Notes: generated by a model not told the origin, from the sequence alone. Shown: positions 11,145 through 23,729, counted from the first letter of the stretch. The stretch: 64,000 nucleotides of DNA from Molossus alvarezi (GCA_037176705.1 CM073896.1:26734708-26798707), one strand, 5' to 3'. Translations and numbers: made by a program.

Positions 11145-12490
11145 GAGAGTTATTTCCTTTTTGAGATTAACAAATAATTAAATAGTATATATTAATGTAA
11201 TGTTAGGATAGTAAAGGCCAATCTCCTATAACCTCCCCTAACTGCACTTTCCCTCCTCCACTTCCCAATATAGTTTTATGACAAAATTTTTATTTTTAAA
11301 TTAGTGTTTGGTATCCACAACATAACTTTGTAAATAAGACTTAATTTCTGAGCCACAAAATATACTAGGATTATATTTATTTTCTCATAAAATTCCTCTC
11401 TGTTTTTTTGGATGTAATAATTTTCTTGCTTTCTGCTTTCTTAGTTTTCTATGTATTTACCTCCAATTTATTCCCAAGCTCCTTAACAGAACATTAACAT
11501 CCCTTCCCACTTGGCCGAATACCTCGAGAATTGTTTCCCCTTTGGGACTGGAGCCCTCCCACATTCAGTCCCTCAGACCTTCTTTCCAGACCTTGCACAC
11601 AGCCGTGATCCTGGGATTCCCCCTCAGCATCATATTATAAAGTCCCTTCCTTTCTCTCCTTTGTTGAACCCCTCCTCTTGAAATAGCTTATAGGAAATTT
11701 ACACTAAAAGTCTAGGTTATTAAAGACATTGCTTTATTGTCTTCGTATCCAATTTTACCACATGTCCAATGCCACTGTGACTTAACTCTTTAACGAAGCC
11801 CTACTTTGTATGGTGGATAGATCGACTCCTTGTCTAAAACCTTTCAGGACCTTTTCTGTGTCTCTGGCATTATAACCTTTCACAATGCTGAAACCTGTTT
11901 GGTTCTCACCGGACTGGCCCTTACTCTCAATTGCGTGCCCTTCAGTTCTAGAAAATGTTCTTGTAATTTTTTAAAATTTACGTATGGATTTATTTAACTT
12001 ATGATTTAATATATTTATTATAAATTGATTACATTTTATTCTGAGCCAAATCCTGATGTACCCAATGCTGAAAAATGAATTCCCACTCTGTCCATGGCTC
12101 ACCCTGTTTATAAGAAACAATATGTTCCAACATGCAACAACTCCATGGTTTCACCTTTTCTTTTTCAGTCCCAAGAGCTTGAGATGTCTGCCCCTCGGTA
12201 ACATCAATACAACAAGCCTGGCTTGGAGCCTATAAATAGTGTAAAATCCAGGGCTCTGAATCTTCCTAAGGGGCTCCCGTCAAGGTCTTCTTGGCCTCAA
12301 CCCCACTGGCTACCAGGAGTTTGGGGAAGGAGGAGACATCTTCTCATATAACTGGCACACCTGTCGTTCACCAACATTGCCTCTCTTCCTGGAACCTGAT
12401 GGTGCCACTCTCTAGGGTCCCTTGCATTTTCCCCCTCATATTATCTTAATACACTGCAGTTTATATTAAAGACACCAATCAAACAACCCT
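11145..12490. other. Unassigned sequence
   Basis: A C/T-rich block at 11220-11700 and a 'cctataaatagtg' TATA-like string near 12230 are visible. Nothing supports a promoter or gene. An unrecognised old repeat is possible. Confidence 0.3.
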
Positions 12491-13449
12491 TTTTTCAGAT
12501 ATTCTCTTTAACTTTGATGACATTTATAATCAAATGTAAAATAGTCAGATTTTTTCTATGAATTGTACTATACGTTTTTAATTAATATAACTTATACTTT
12601 ATATTGTTAGCAAATTTGATCTATTATGCTACTTTTTCCCATTAATTGTTCTCAGCTTCTTCTATGTCCAGATAAACTTACACAGAAAATCTTTTTCAGG
12701 TTCTAAAATGCATTCCATTTGGATTTTTATTTAAATATGTTAACCCCTTATTGAATTTGGGAAATAATGACATATTTTAATACTCGTCTTTTTATCCAAA
12801 ATATGACATCCTTTCTTCTATGTACTTAAGTCTTACTTAAGGTCTCTTGTTTATGATTTTAAGTTTGTAATTTTGCACATGCAAGTAGCAAATCTGTTTG
12901 AATCTATCTTCATGCTACTATGAATAAGAATCTATTATTGTGTTTTATTAGGGTGTTTATGAATGTGTTCATGCGGGTTACTTTTGTTCTTGAAGTTTCT
13001 CAGTTTATTTTCTTTTGTTTTCTAGGAATTAACTATCTACATTGAGCAACAATGTAATGTCATGCTTCCTAACAATTTACGTCTTATTTCCATATGGATT
13101 GTTAAAACTTCCAGAGTAACATCTAATAAAGGGTATGATAGCAAGAATCTTTAATGTGTTCCTGATTCAATGGCAAACGCTGTAGAGTTTCACAAGGCTG
13201 GAAATGAGAACTGATGAGTGTCAAGACCTTATGTTATGGCAATTAAACATATTTTTAAGTAATATCCTAGTTGTATTTCTGTTGTTGATTTTTTTCTACA
13301 TGCTTTTTTTTGTTTTGCCTATTTTATTTTCTTTCTTATTTGAGTGATCTACAGTGATTTGGGTGTGATAAATCATGTTTCTGTCCTAGTATCTTTAAAT
13401 GTATCAGATAAATAAAAAATTGTATTTCTTAATCTAAAATAAAATATAG

Positions 13450-13680
13450 CTATGATTAATTGAGCACTTACTCTTTGCTACTAGCTAGCAGACATGACCA
13501 CCTTTATTCATCACATAATCCTGTGAGATAGGCATTGCAGGTTCAGTTTTGTGCAGAAGAAACTGAAGTTTAGAGTTAGTTTGAAGAGATTGTTCTAATA
13601 CTATCCAATAACTAAAATTCAAATCCTTACTGGTCCAATTCCAAAACTATGTTCTTAACCAATATGCTATGCAGCAAAAT
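13450..13680 (+). repeat. MIR
   Basis: A good MIR order: 'ttgagcacttactctttgct', then 'catcacataatcctgtgaga', then 'gcagaagaaactgaagttta', then 'caaatccttactggtccaat', ending 'ttcttaaccaatatgct'. Confidence 0.75.
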
Positions 13681-14359
13681 TATATATGCATTTTAAATGC
13701 AGAAAATTTATATATGCATTTTATTCTCACAAAACTTTTATTTTAAGTTGTTTTTTGTTTACGGTTTCTTGGTTTGGGGGCAATAACTGGCCGATTCATT
13801 AGGTTTCCAGGTAATAATCAAATGATCTTCTAATAATGGTAATTTTACATTCATTTTCCTAAATTTACTCATACTTTCCTGTTTTATTAATTTAGGTAGA
13901 ACAATAATAATTGTATCAGCAGGAACCTTTCTTATAAAACTTGATTTAATGGGGGTTTCTTCAGTGTTTCATTGTTAAATGTATCTTGGCTGATGGTTTG
14001 ACAAAGATGATTTAGCAGACTGAGGAAATATTCTTCTATTCCCAGTTTCTTAGCAGTTTAATTTTTAATCACATGCATACTAAATTTTACTAAATGCCCT
14101 TTTGGAATCTTTCAAGAAAATGATAAATATTTCTCCTTTGAGCTTTGAATATTATTAAAGCTTAATAGGTTGTTGGATATAAGACTATTATTTCATTCCT
14201 AACACACTCAAAGGCCAATTTACTGTTAAGGGTTATTTGCGAGTGTATTATTTGGTGGTTTACCCCTTTTTCAAAGTATCAGATGAGTATGTAGTTTTTA
14301 CTTTTCATTTCTCTTGTTAGGTGTTAGAATTATAATCATGGTATTTAAAATTATTATTT

Positions 14360-14419
14360 TGTTGTTGTTGTTAATCCTCACTGAAGGATATTTTTCCATT
14401 GATTTTTAAATAGAGAAGA

Positions 14420-14450
<31 letters not shown>

Positions 14451-14612
14451 AGCATTAATGTGAGAGAGACACATCAATTGCCTGTTGCATGACTCCAACT
14501 GAAGCCAGGGATCAAACCTGCAACCCAGATATGTTACCTTGACTGGAAATCAAACCCATGACCCTTTGTTCCACAGGCCTATGCTTTAAATGCTGAGCCA
14601 AGCCAGCCAGGA
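14360..14612 (-). mobile_element. Ves-type SINE
   Basis: The complement has a diverged head ('gtcctggctggcttggctca') and a (CT)n body, seen on + as (GA)n at about 14420-14450. Flanks 'ttaaaattattatttt' and 'ttaaaattaatttt' look like a worn target duplication. Confidence 0.9.
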
Positions 14613-14683
14613 CTTAAAATTAATTTTAAAGTTTAACAATACTTTTTTTACTCCACTGTGAAACAGTTCAGATTAAAAAAGGC

Positions 14684-14930
14684 AGCCCTGGCCAGTTTGG
14701 CTCAGCAGTTGGAGTGTCGGCCTATGGACCAAAAGGTCTCAAGTTCGATTCCTAGTCAAAGGCATGTACCTTGGTTTCAAGTTTGATGTCCGGCCCCACT
14801 CGGGGTCATGTCAGAGGCAATCAGTCCATGTATCTTTCTCACATCAAAGTTTTTCTCTCTCTCTTTCCCTCCCTCCTTCCCTTCCACTCTATCTAAGAAG
14901 CAATAGAAAAATATCCTTGTGTGAGGAAAA
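14684..14930 (+). mobile_element. Ves-type SINE
   Basis: The head 'gccctggccagtttggctca' and 'agttcgattcctagtcaaag' are followed by a CT-rich body and the tail 'atatccttgtgtgagg'. No clean target duplication is seen. Confidence 0.92.
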
Positions 14931-15839
14931 AACAAGACATTGTCTGCTGCTTTAAAATTTGAAATAACATAATCTTCAAAATCTTCAAGTTCTTTAGATC
15001 TCAAAGTAAAAAAAATATGTGATACCATGCAGAAAAATATATCAACAAAGGAATGATGTGGACTCAGAACTTGTATAAAGATAATTCTTTGATAATTACT
15101 TAAATTTATATTTATTTTAGTATTCTGATAAGACATTTATTTTGACACGTTTGGTTATTTGTATTTCCTAGAAAATTATACTGTGTTACCGAAAGACTTG
15201 CAAATTGAGTGTTATCAACCTAGGTTATATATATTTTTAAATCAGTCCTGTATCTGTAGTAATACTTCTCTTGTCTAAGGTCACATGTTTCTGTTTTATC
15301 AATATTTTTTAATAATCAGGAAAAGTTAAACCTATTTTTAAAAAACTTACCCTTAGACTTAATTATCATTTCTACTGTTTTCTGTTTTTATGTCTAATTC
15401 ATATACTAATATTCCCTTCTCCATTATGTTGGTTACGTTGTAAATTCATTATTGTTTTCTTCTTCTAATAGTAACAAACTATTAAAAGATATAAATTAGG
15501 ATCTGATATAAAACTTTTAGGTTTATATAAGGTGATCCATTTTACGTCTTTGTTTATTTAATCCTTATTGTTGATAGTACCGTATCTTTAGTCTGCTTTG
15601 TATTTAACCAATAGCTTATCCACTCTTTTCTTTTTAAGCTATCTCGTTAATTGGTTTTAATACCCCCTCTCCTAGATAATGTCTAATGTGATCCAATCTG
15701 AATCTCTTATTTTCGGTTAAATAATATAAGATATCCCTAGCCTTTGCAAAATACATAAACTTACTTTTCTTTCACCATAGTTGTCATGTTTTCTTGAATT
15801 CTATACTTTATTTTCTATGTTTTAGTTTAGATTTCATCA

Positions 15840-16350
15840 AAGCAGCACGAATCCAGCTTATTTGGAAGATGACCGCCGAGAGGACAAGTGGAGAAGGAAG
15901 GAATGGAAAAGGTGAGACTGGGAACAGTTTTTAAACAACAAGGCAGTAAGAGTCACATGAATGCAGGCAGAACCCGTGTGAGCAACTGGGGTGCAATCCC
16001 TCTGAAACTCCTCGTGGGACTTAGAGAAGATCGCAAGCTCATTCCACTGAGACAGGGAAGCTGGGGATTTCACAGACTTACTCCCAGCCCTCGCTGGGCT
16101 GGACGAGGGTTATCTCTGCGGGTGTAAATTCCTGGCTTCCTTGTCAGCAGTTCCTGTAGTTCCAGAGAGAAACCTTCAGGCAAAGGTGAGGAAGGTAAGC
16201 AGCAAAGGTCTCTGGTGGAAAGCTGCATGGGTGGGGACTGTCCGCTGGAGATGCGGTGACCCCAGCAGCAGACCAAGAGGCTCCGTGGCATGAGCAGCAT
16301 CTACTGCACAGAGCTGGAGGGTGTGTGAACTCTGCTCATACAAAACGTGC
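15840..16350. other. Unassigned, GC-richer patch
   Basis: This block is richer in GC and CpG than its surroundings (gaccgccgag, actcctcgtgg, tggacgaggg, ctccgtggc). It contains no long conserved frame. It resembles an eroded LTR or other repeat that I cannot name. The open frames on both strands (71-80 codons) show no recognisable product. Confidence 0.35.
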
Positions 16351-16601
16351 ACGTTATCTTTAACTCTAATAACATCTAACACTAATATTTTTAAATACTT
16401 CCCTGGATATATATCCAATTATCATCATCAATAATAAAAACACCCACTTTGGATTTACTGCAATATAACCAAGATACAAAGGGCACATATTTAACTGTCC
16501 ACTTGGTTCTCTGCAGCTACATCCCTCTGTTTTGCAGGTAGGGAAAAATATAACCAGGAACTTTAAACCACTTACACTTAGATTGGTATCATTTTATGTT
16601 A

Positions 16602-16912
16602 TACAGATGGTCCCTGCCTTATAGTAGTTCAACTTCTGATGTTCTGAATTTACTGGTGGTTCAGAGTGATACACATTTAGTAGGAACCATATTTCAAATT
16701 TTTATCTTTTCCAGGCTAGTAATATGTGGAATAATACTTGTGATTCTGGGCAGCAGCAGCAAGATCATTTTGCCCAATTTTAGGCTAACGTAAGTGTTCT
16801 GAGCACATTAAAGGCAGGCTAGGTTAAGCTATGATGTTTCTTAGGTTAGGCGTATTAAATGTATTTTCAACTTATTGAGACAGAATTCCACTGTAAGTGG
16901 AGGAGCATCTTC
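16602..16912 (+). mobile_element. Tigger-like DNA transposon relic (non-autonomous)
   Basis: The ends are inverted repeats: 'cagatggtccctgccttata' at the left pairs imperfectly with 'taagtggaggagcatctt' at the right. Inner landmarks are 'ttttccaggctagtaatatg', 'ctgggcagcagcag', and 'aggcaggctaggttaagct' followed by 'gtattttcaactta'. I recall this layout from short mammalian Tigger-class elements, but the family name is not certain. No transposase is encoded. Confidence 0.65.
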
Positions 16913-16914
16913 CA

Positions 16915-17250
16915 GAATCATTTGTAATATGTGCACCATGTTAAATAACCATAATTGCAACAATTCTACCTAATTCATTATTCTTTATTTCCATTCAGTT
17001 TTTTGGTTGGGAACAATGAACCTGTAAACACTTATTTTAAAGGCATGCCTCATACGTTTTGGAACTGTCCTCTTATGCTTTTACATATGAATAACATTTG
17101 ATTACATTTTTCTCCTAAACTTTTTATATTACTTGTTACTTCTCACATTTCTGAATTGTTGCTAGAACAAATCTACAACTCTGATTTTCCTTCCTTCTTT
17201 CAATTTTTTTGTTGTTGTTGTTGTTGCCTGGTTGAGTATCAGGATGGGTT
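16915..17250. other. Unassigned sequence
   Basis: No gene or repeat is recognised beyond a (TTG)n run at 17208-17225. Confidence 0.35.
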
Positions 17251-17267
17251 TTAAAAAAGAAAAAAGA

Positions 17268-17500
17268 GCCCTGGCCGGTTTGGCTCAGCGGTTAGAGCGT
17301 CGGTCTGCGGTCCCAAGAGACCCGGGTTCGGTTCCTTCTAAGGGCATGTACCTCGGTTGCAGTTTGTCCCCGGCTCTGCTTGGGTCGTGCGGGTGACAGC
17401 CACTCGATGTGTCCCTTTCACATCGATGTTTCTCTCTCTCCTTCCCTCCCACTCTATCTGAATAAAAAATGGAAAAATGTCCTCGGATGAGGATAAAAAA
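17268..17500 (+). mobile_element. Ves-type SINE, well preserved
   Basis: Head 'gccctggccggtttggctca', B-box-like 'gggttcggttcc' and tail 'tgtcctcggatgaggat' are all near consensus. The direct repeats 'aaaaaagaaaaaaga' at 17253-17267 and 17501-17515 fit a target duplication, although the site is A-rich. Confidence 0.94.
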
Positions 17501-17519
17501 AAAAAAGAAAAAAGAAAGA

Positions 17520-18955
17520 GAAAGAAGCTTACCCATTTCAGCAGTATAGGTGGTATTCCCTATCATATGATGTACTGCTTTCAAATGCAGGCTCAGAGTT
17601 TTATTGTCATTTTTGTTTGTTTTAAGCTCTGAAAAGTTTTCTATTAGTACATCTTCCTATATTATTACTATATTTTTATTTTGACTTGCTTTTCAGGACA
17701 AAGTAATTATTCATATTTTGGTTCTTTAATGTCTGTCTCCCTTTCCCAGGCTCTCTTAAGCTTTTCCACATGTAACTTGTCTGACGTTTATTTTTTTTCT
17801 ATTTTAGGTGTTCATTCTGCTATTGCAGTTTTTAAAACTCTTTCCTTAACACTGCCAGGTCTTTTTTTTTTTTTTACAGAGTCTGGGTCTCAGTTCTGTC
17901 AGAGTCCACATTCCTCTGAATGGCATAAGATCACACATGAATTTCTTTAAAAATATTTCACCCCAGTATTTTCACTGGGAACTACCACCTTCCTTTACCT
18001 GGGGTGTTACACTTACCTCTTTTATCTAGAGAATTCCTTGTAGTATGTGTTGTTGCATTTTGTTTCACATCACTGAAGGAAAAGCACGTTCTAGGGGAGT
18101 AGTTACTCACCAAGATAGATTTCACTTTGATATGCGTAGTGTTTTCCTGACAGCTACTTAAAGCTCTTCTCAGATCTCAACCTGAAAACTGGTTTCCTGC
18201 GAGTTTATGTTATACTTTGTGGGATCTAATTGCCTGCCTAATTTAGAGCCATAATAGTCATGTGGTGAACTTCCTGAGAGAGGGACGGACTTTTAAATTA
18301 TCTTTCTTTGGTTTATTCTCCACTTTGCACATGGCGCTGCTGTGCTTTCTGTGGACGCCATCTGCCCTGTAACCAGCCTGCTTCAAACAGGAAATCTTGC
18401 TCTTGTCTTTCCTCAGTAACCCGATGGGATTGGTATATATTAGTAAAATGGTCTAGCAGATTTCTCTGCTATCCCACAGCCTGTCTTTGACTCTTCAGCT
18501 ATAGTCTTAATATAACAGACTAGACTATTAGTTTCTTTCTTGATTATCTTTGTTTAATTCTGATAATCCCACCCTACTTCCTCTGGAAAACAGTGAATAA
18601 GCAATTCCCCACTGCCTTCTTGTTCCAGTGCCCTGTCCTTGATGTTTCTGGAACATCCTCCCACAACTTTTTTATCAAAAATGCTGAATTATCCTTCTGT
18701 TTTTATATTCTTTTGTTCGTTTGATGGAACACAATTTGGAAAAGAGAGTGAACATTTATATACTGATGCTTAAGTTGCTTCTCACCCATGAATCCCGACT
18801 ACTCCATATTTTAGATGGCACCACACAGATGTCTCCTTAAGTCTCCATCTGTTTCTCATAATAAGTCACTTTCAGATATTTGCCTTTTTTCCCACCTCTA
18901 TGTCTTTAGGAAAATGTACCATTTCCCTTTGGTTACTCTATTGGTTACCTTTTTT
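17520..18955. other. Unassigned, T-rich
   Basis: No gene is supported. Some T-rich phrases could be very old antisense L1 but I cannot align them. The 89-codon frame at 17681-17950 is probably chance. Confidence 0.3.
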
Positions 18956-19250
18956 TTCTTTTTTTAGGCTCTGTCTCCACCCTTTCGAATAGGCAAAATC
19001 TCTATCGGTCTAAGGTGTGAGGGCGGTATCATGTGTCTACTCGACTCTCCACAGTGGGAGACAGACACTCCCCCATCTCTTCTCACCTGAACATCAGGTC
19101 ACTCGGTTTAGGGACTAGTGAGACTCTGAAACCTAACAAACCCTCGACTCTAGTTCACGGGAGGAACATGGGATCCCCACTTGCTCAGACGGAGTTCTCA
19201 CACTAAGTTCAAGAGTAAGAGGCAGCTGCTCCGCCTCTCAGCAGTACAGC
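18956..19250. other. Unassigned patch with retained CpGs
   Basis: Several CpGs (ttcgaat, tatcggt, ggcggt, actcgact, actcggt, ctcgactc, cacggg, gacgga, ccgcct) occur in 290 bases. No repeat or coding frame is recognised. Confidence 0.3.
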
Positions 19251-19565
19251 TGAAGAGCATCTGCACCCATCCGCCCAGCCCTCTCTGTCCCATCCCTGCT
19301 TCTGCCAAAGCACCCAAGTGTGCAGCAGGCTTTCACCAGGCTTTTCCTTTCTCCATCTTTTTGTTCTGGAAGTTCAGTCTCTGAATAGATTGGGAAAAGA
19401 TGAGCTGCTGATGATAATGGTCTGGAAATCTTGCTTCTAATCAAAGCTAGTTTCCAATGAATTAAAAGGTTGTATTTTGTTAGGTTATGGTTTCTCTGCA
19501 TCTTGAGTTTTCTCAGACTTCAGAGCATAATGATGAAACAATAAGGTGTCCCTGTTTTCTTTTTA

Positions 19566-19828
19566 TTTTATTTATTTATTTTTTTTATCCTCACCTGAGG
19601 ACATTTTTCCATTTTTTGTTCAGATAGCGTGGGACGGAGAGAGAGGAAGAGAGAGAAAGAAAGAAACATCGACATGAAAGGGACACATCGAGTGGCTGCC
19701 TCCCGCACGACCAACCAGGGCTGTGGACAAACTGCAGCCGAGATACACGCTCTTAGTGGGAACCAAACCCAGGCCTCTCTGGTCCTCAGGCCGATGCTCT
19801 AACCACTGAGACAAACCAGGCAGGGCTA
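19566..19828 (-). mobile_element. Ves-type SINE
   Basis: The complement runs from 'gccctgcctggtttgtctca' to 'tgtcctcaggtgaggat' and a long A-rich tail. An 11-bp direct repeat, ttttcttttta, sits at 19555-19565 and 19829-19839. Confidence 0.93.
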
Positions 19829-19839
19829 TTTTCTTTTTA

Positions 19840-20485
19840 AATAGATCACTGGATTTACTTTCATTTTTGCTTATTTATATACTTTAATGAAAATCAGATA
19901 TAACATTATCAATTACATTTAGTCTAGTCTATACAACCCAGAATTGTTCAACTTATCTTTTATCTTGTCATTATTTCAGAGTTTCCGCATTTAAACCATC
20001 GTTTTAGCCACCTGAAAATTTAATGAAATAAATACCACATATCCTCAGTATGCTGTGTTCTGGACACCGTAGAACATCTAAGACATTATAATTTCCTTTA
20101 AAAAGACTTATTCTAGTAGAAGAAAATGATCTATATATAAATAAGCTGCATGCTCTTATAAGGGCATTATGATATAATTTATTATGCTATGTTTTCAGAG
20201 GAAAAAGTACTTTCTTCTTCCAGGTAGGGTTCAAGAAAAGAGACGCAACCCCTGAGCAAAGTTTGCAAAGACAAGTAGGTCCTAAAACAAAAACAAACCA
20301 GTGGGGGGCAACTGTCAAAGTCGGGATACTGTAGGAGGTGAGAAAAATGTTTGGCATGACACTGCCTAATGTATGGGAGGGACTGAGAGCCACTTGGCTG
20401 AACCACACAATGTGAGAAATACCAGCCACTGTTAAGGCTGGGGGGAGGCGCAGGGGAGGGAGTGGACCATTGAAAGTATGCACCC
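19840..20485. other. Unassigned sequence
   Basis: No gene or recognised repeat was found. The 98-codon frame at 20187-20483 has no known relative that I can name. Confidence 0.35.
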
Positions 20486-20730
20486 AGCCTGACCGGTGTG
20501 GCTCAGTGGTTGAGCATCAACCCATGCACCAAGAGGTTGCCAGTTAGATTCCCGGTCATGGCACATGCCCAGATTGTGGGCAAAATCCCCAGTGGGGGGA
20601 GTACAGGAGGTGGCAGTGTTCTCTCTCACCAATGTTCTCTCTCATCGATATTTATTTCTATCTCTCTCTCCCTCTCACTTCCTCTCTCTCTAAAATCAAT
20701 AAAGAAAAATGCATTCAAATAAATAAAAAT
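20486..20730 (+). mobile_element. Second-lineage Ves SINE
   Basis: Head 'cctgaccggtgtggctcagt', then 'gagcatcaacccatgcacca', a CT body and the tail 'taaaatcaataaag'. 'accaatgttctctctcat' looks like a short internal duplication of the body. Confidence 0.92.
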
Positions 20731-20771
20731 ATAAAACTATAGGAATAGTCCAATATAAAATGATTGCAGTG

Positions 20772-21013
20772 GCCCTGGCCAGTTTGGCTGAGTGGTAGAG
20801 CATTGGCTCACGAACCAATGAGTCACAGTTCAGTTCCGGTCAAGGACACGTACCTCAGTTGCAGTTCATCCCTGGTCCTGGTCAAGGTTGTGCACTAGGC
20901 AACCAGTCAATGTGTCCCTCTCATATTGATGTTTCTCTCTCTCTCCCTCTCTCATCCTCCCGCTCTATCTGAAGATAAACTAAAAAATATCCTTGGGTAA
21001 GGATTAAAAAAAT
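20772..21013 (+). mobile_element. Ves-type SINE, first of a tandem pair
   Basis: Head 'gccctggccagtttggctga' and tail 'atatccttgggtaaggat'. The flanks are aaaatgattgcag (20757-20769) and aaaataattgcag (21014-21026). The second copy of the flank is also the left flank of the next SINE. Confidence 0.93.
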
Positions 21014-21026
21014 AAAATAATTGCAG

Positions 21027-21257
21027 CCCTGGCCAGTTTTGCTCAGTGGTTAGAGCATTGGCCCACGGACCAGAGAGTCTCAGTTTCATTTCCCGCTAAG
21101 GGCACGTATGTCAGTTGCATTTTATCCCCAGCCCTGGTTGGGGTCGTGTGCGTGGCAACCACTCACATCGATGTTTCTCTCTCTCTTTTCTTCTCTCTCT
21201 CCCTCCCACTCTATCTGAAGATAAATGCAAAAATGTTCTCGGGTGAGGATAAAAAAT
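21027..21257 (+). mobile_element. Ves-type SINE, second of a tandem pair
   Basis: Head 'ccctggccagttttgctcag' and tail 'tgttctcgggtgaggat'. It lies between aaaataattgcag (21014-21026) and aaaattattgcag (21258-21270), the same motif that flanks the preceding copy. Confidence 0.93.
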
Positions 21258-21274
21258 AAAATTATTGCAGTATG

Positions 21275-22200
21275 TGCCAAGTACTATTAGAATATTTTTA
21301 CACTTCTCCAGAGATTGGTCTTATATTATAATTTTTACCTCCACTTTTATAACTATTATCGTACAGGAAACATTTGCCATACAAATCATATTTAAGAAAT
21401 ATTCTGAATATTCCTGTTTGTCATTTTATCTTGAATAAATAAAATTCACTTATTTGAATTGCTCTTCTCTTAATATCAAATAATCTAGAAATAGTAAAAT
21501 AGCCTAACTGGTTTTGCTTTAGGAGAGGTAGGTCGTAGATATTTAATTCGAACATGCAGCTATGTATTTTCTAGATCTAAAAGAGCACAGATCACAGTTT
21601 TTCCCTGTGTGGAGAGACAAACGTTATGCATTGACTGAGGCAACAAAGCACCAGTGTATGGCATAGGGCATATGGTGGAGAAAGTGTAAAGTGCTTCCTG
21701 ACCCTGAGAGGAGGTCACAACCTGGTGGGCACAACCAGGGCTAACGGGTGCATTCCATTACGGGGATGGCATCCAGGAGAATGGCAGCAGAGTGTGTTAT
21801 ACCTCAGAAGTATTTACAGTGCCAGGGAGATACAATTTGAGGGTGAAGAGTGGAATGGTAAAATACTTTAGCTTAAAAATGCAAGGTATATAAACTAAAG
21901 AAAAAATTATGATGGCTATTTGCAACAGACTATTAGAATGAAAGGTGAGTGATAGAGAAAAACTGTAAGTCAAAAATGTGTACACTCTAAATTGCTCTGT
22001 CTCATATTCTAAAGGGGTTTCCAGCTCTGCTATAATTTTTCTGGGATGATGATAAATAACAGTGACAAATAAGCAGTATCAAAGCATTCTTAAATTATGT
22101 AGAAGACAACTTTATGACTCATAAAGCATAAGACCCTGAATAAGAGACTATATTATATCTCTTACATACAAGGGAATACTATACCAGCTAGCATCCTAGG
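21275..22200. other. Unassigned sequence
   Basis: No gene or recognised repeat was found. Confidence 0.35.
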
Positions 22201-22204
22201 CTGC

Positions 22205-23690
22205 TGCAAACCTCTCATCGCATACTTTTGTTGAGTGCCTACTATGAGCCAGGCACCACCTAAACACATGGCATATATCAACGACCAAAACAGATGAAGA
22301 CTGCCCAAACAAAACTTAATGTTTAGCTAGAATAGGCATAAAATAAACAAGTATAGCAACTAAGTAAATTATATCTCGTATTAGCACTGATAAATAATAC
22401 AAACAAAAAAACAAGTAGTGTCATGGGAGGTAGGGTTAGAGTATCAAGGTGAAGGCAGAGGTAGGTTACAGGCCCACATAGGTTTGTCAGAATATGTTTT
22501 ATGTTAACAACTAGACTGAGTAAATATTTGAAGAAGGTGACAGAACTGACCAGGCTGACACAGAGAGCAGTGGGAATGGATGCAGTGATTCAAAGGCTGT
22601 AGGTGCCATGATTGGGGAACAGCAAGGAAGTAAGTGCGGTTGGAGCACAGAAGGGGCAGAAGATGAAGGGAAAGAAAGCCTCAGAGCATTTAGCCTCTTC
22701 TGGGCCATTGTAATAATTTTATCTGTATTTTGAATGAAAAGAGAGATCAAGTGAAGAATTTTGGGAAAGGGAATGAATGCTATATTGTGGATCAGGTGGC
22801 TGTTGTGCTTGTAATAAATTACAGGAGACACATGTGGACCACTGTCGGAAGACGATGGCAGCAACTTGGGTTTGTGGAGGACGGATCAGTCACAGAGGAG
22901 CTATGACATTTGTGTGTGGATTTTAGATATATTTGGAAGGCTGAGTTAACAGAATTTGCTGGTAACTGGAGATGTAAGAGAAAGAGACTGTTCAGAGTGA
23001 CTGCAGTTTTGGGCAGAATGACAGGAAAGATGGAGCTGCCGTCACATGAAGTGGAGAAGGCTGCACATAGAGCTGAATTTGGGGAAAGGAGATTACAAGT
23101 AGAGATTTGGGGTTTACTGGTTTCAAGAGGATTATTTATTAGATATTCCAGTGGAGATGCTGAATATGCAGTTTGATACAATAGTCTGAATTTTGAGATA
23201 TTCTGGGTTAGACAGATAAATTTAGGCATATCAGTAAGTAGATAGTAATGAGACAAGATTAGATCACTAAGGGAGTGATTGTCCAGAGACAGGAAGGGAC
23301 CAAAGACTGAGCTTAACTAGTAAGAGGGTGTAGGGTGGAGAAGAAACCAGCAAAGGAGACTGAGGGATAGCAACCAGTAAGATAAGATCAAAACCAAAAG
23401 CAAGATGTGGCACCGGGAAGCCCAGTGAAGAACTGTGCCAAGGCAGAAAGCACTACTGACAGTCCCAGCAACACAAGGACTGAAAAGTAGCCATTTGATT
23501 AGTACTATCCGTGTCACTGTACCTTGACTTGGTTATCGTAGTGAAGCGACCGAGAGGCAAGTTGAATGGGAGTGAGTTACAATAGAACAAAATATTTGGA
23601 GAAAGCAAATATGGATGATTCTTTAAAGAAATTTTGATCTAAAGAACAGCAATGAAATAAGGTGATGGCTGACAGAATAGGGTGTTATCT
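22205..23690 (-). mobile_element. L2 (LINE2) relic, antisense, about 1.5 kb
   Basis: The left end is the complement of the L2 tail ('gagtgcctactatgagccag'). Going right, the complement moves 5' through the 3'UTR and into the ORF2 C-terminal and reverse transcriptase regions. The complement of 22960-23040 matches the L2 stretch just downstream of the RT. The 145-codon frame at 22819-23256 on the minus strand is a relic of this ORF. The part at 23400-23690 corresponds to the RT core. An indel-free frame is not present. Confidence 0.78.
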
Positions 23691-23729
23691 ACCTTAATAT
23701 TAGAGCGAAATAATTGGATGTTGTATCAG

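Larger units (their letters stand above)
12490..15790 (-). mobile_element. Probable ancient L1M, antisense, fragmented
   Basis: The T-rich strand carries phrases like antisense L1 ORF2, such as 'tgtgttcctgattcaatggc' at 13157 and, at 13940-14200, a stretch like the antisense RT region ('ttaaagcttaataggttgtt'). A MIR and two SINEs interrupt it. The copy is too eroded for me to fix its ends, and unrelated sequence may be included. Confidence 0.4.

Noticed and set aside
12225..12250. TATA-like box 'cctataaatagtg' as a promoter
   Set aside because: It is isolated, with no downstream gene or transcript evidence, and is expected by chance in AT-rich DNA.
17268..17345. tRNA gene, from strong A- and B-box-like sequences
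   Set aside because: They belong to the head of a SINE. The body, tail and many copies elsewhere show a retroposon, and a cloverleaf is not complete.
22819..23256. 145-codon minus-strand frame as a gene
   Set aside because: It lies in an antisense L2 relic and reads like degraded L2 ORF2.
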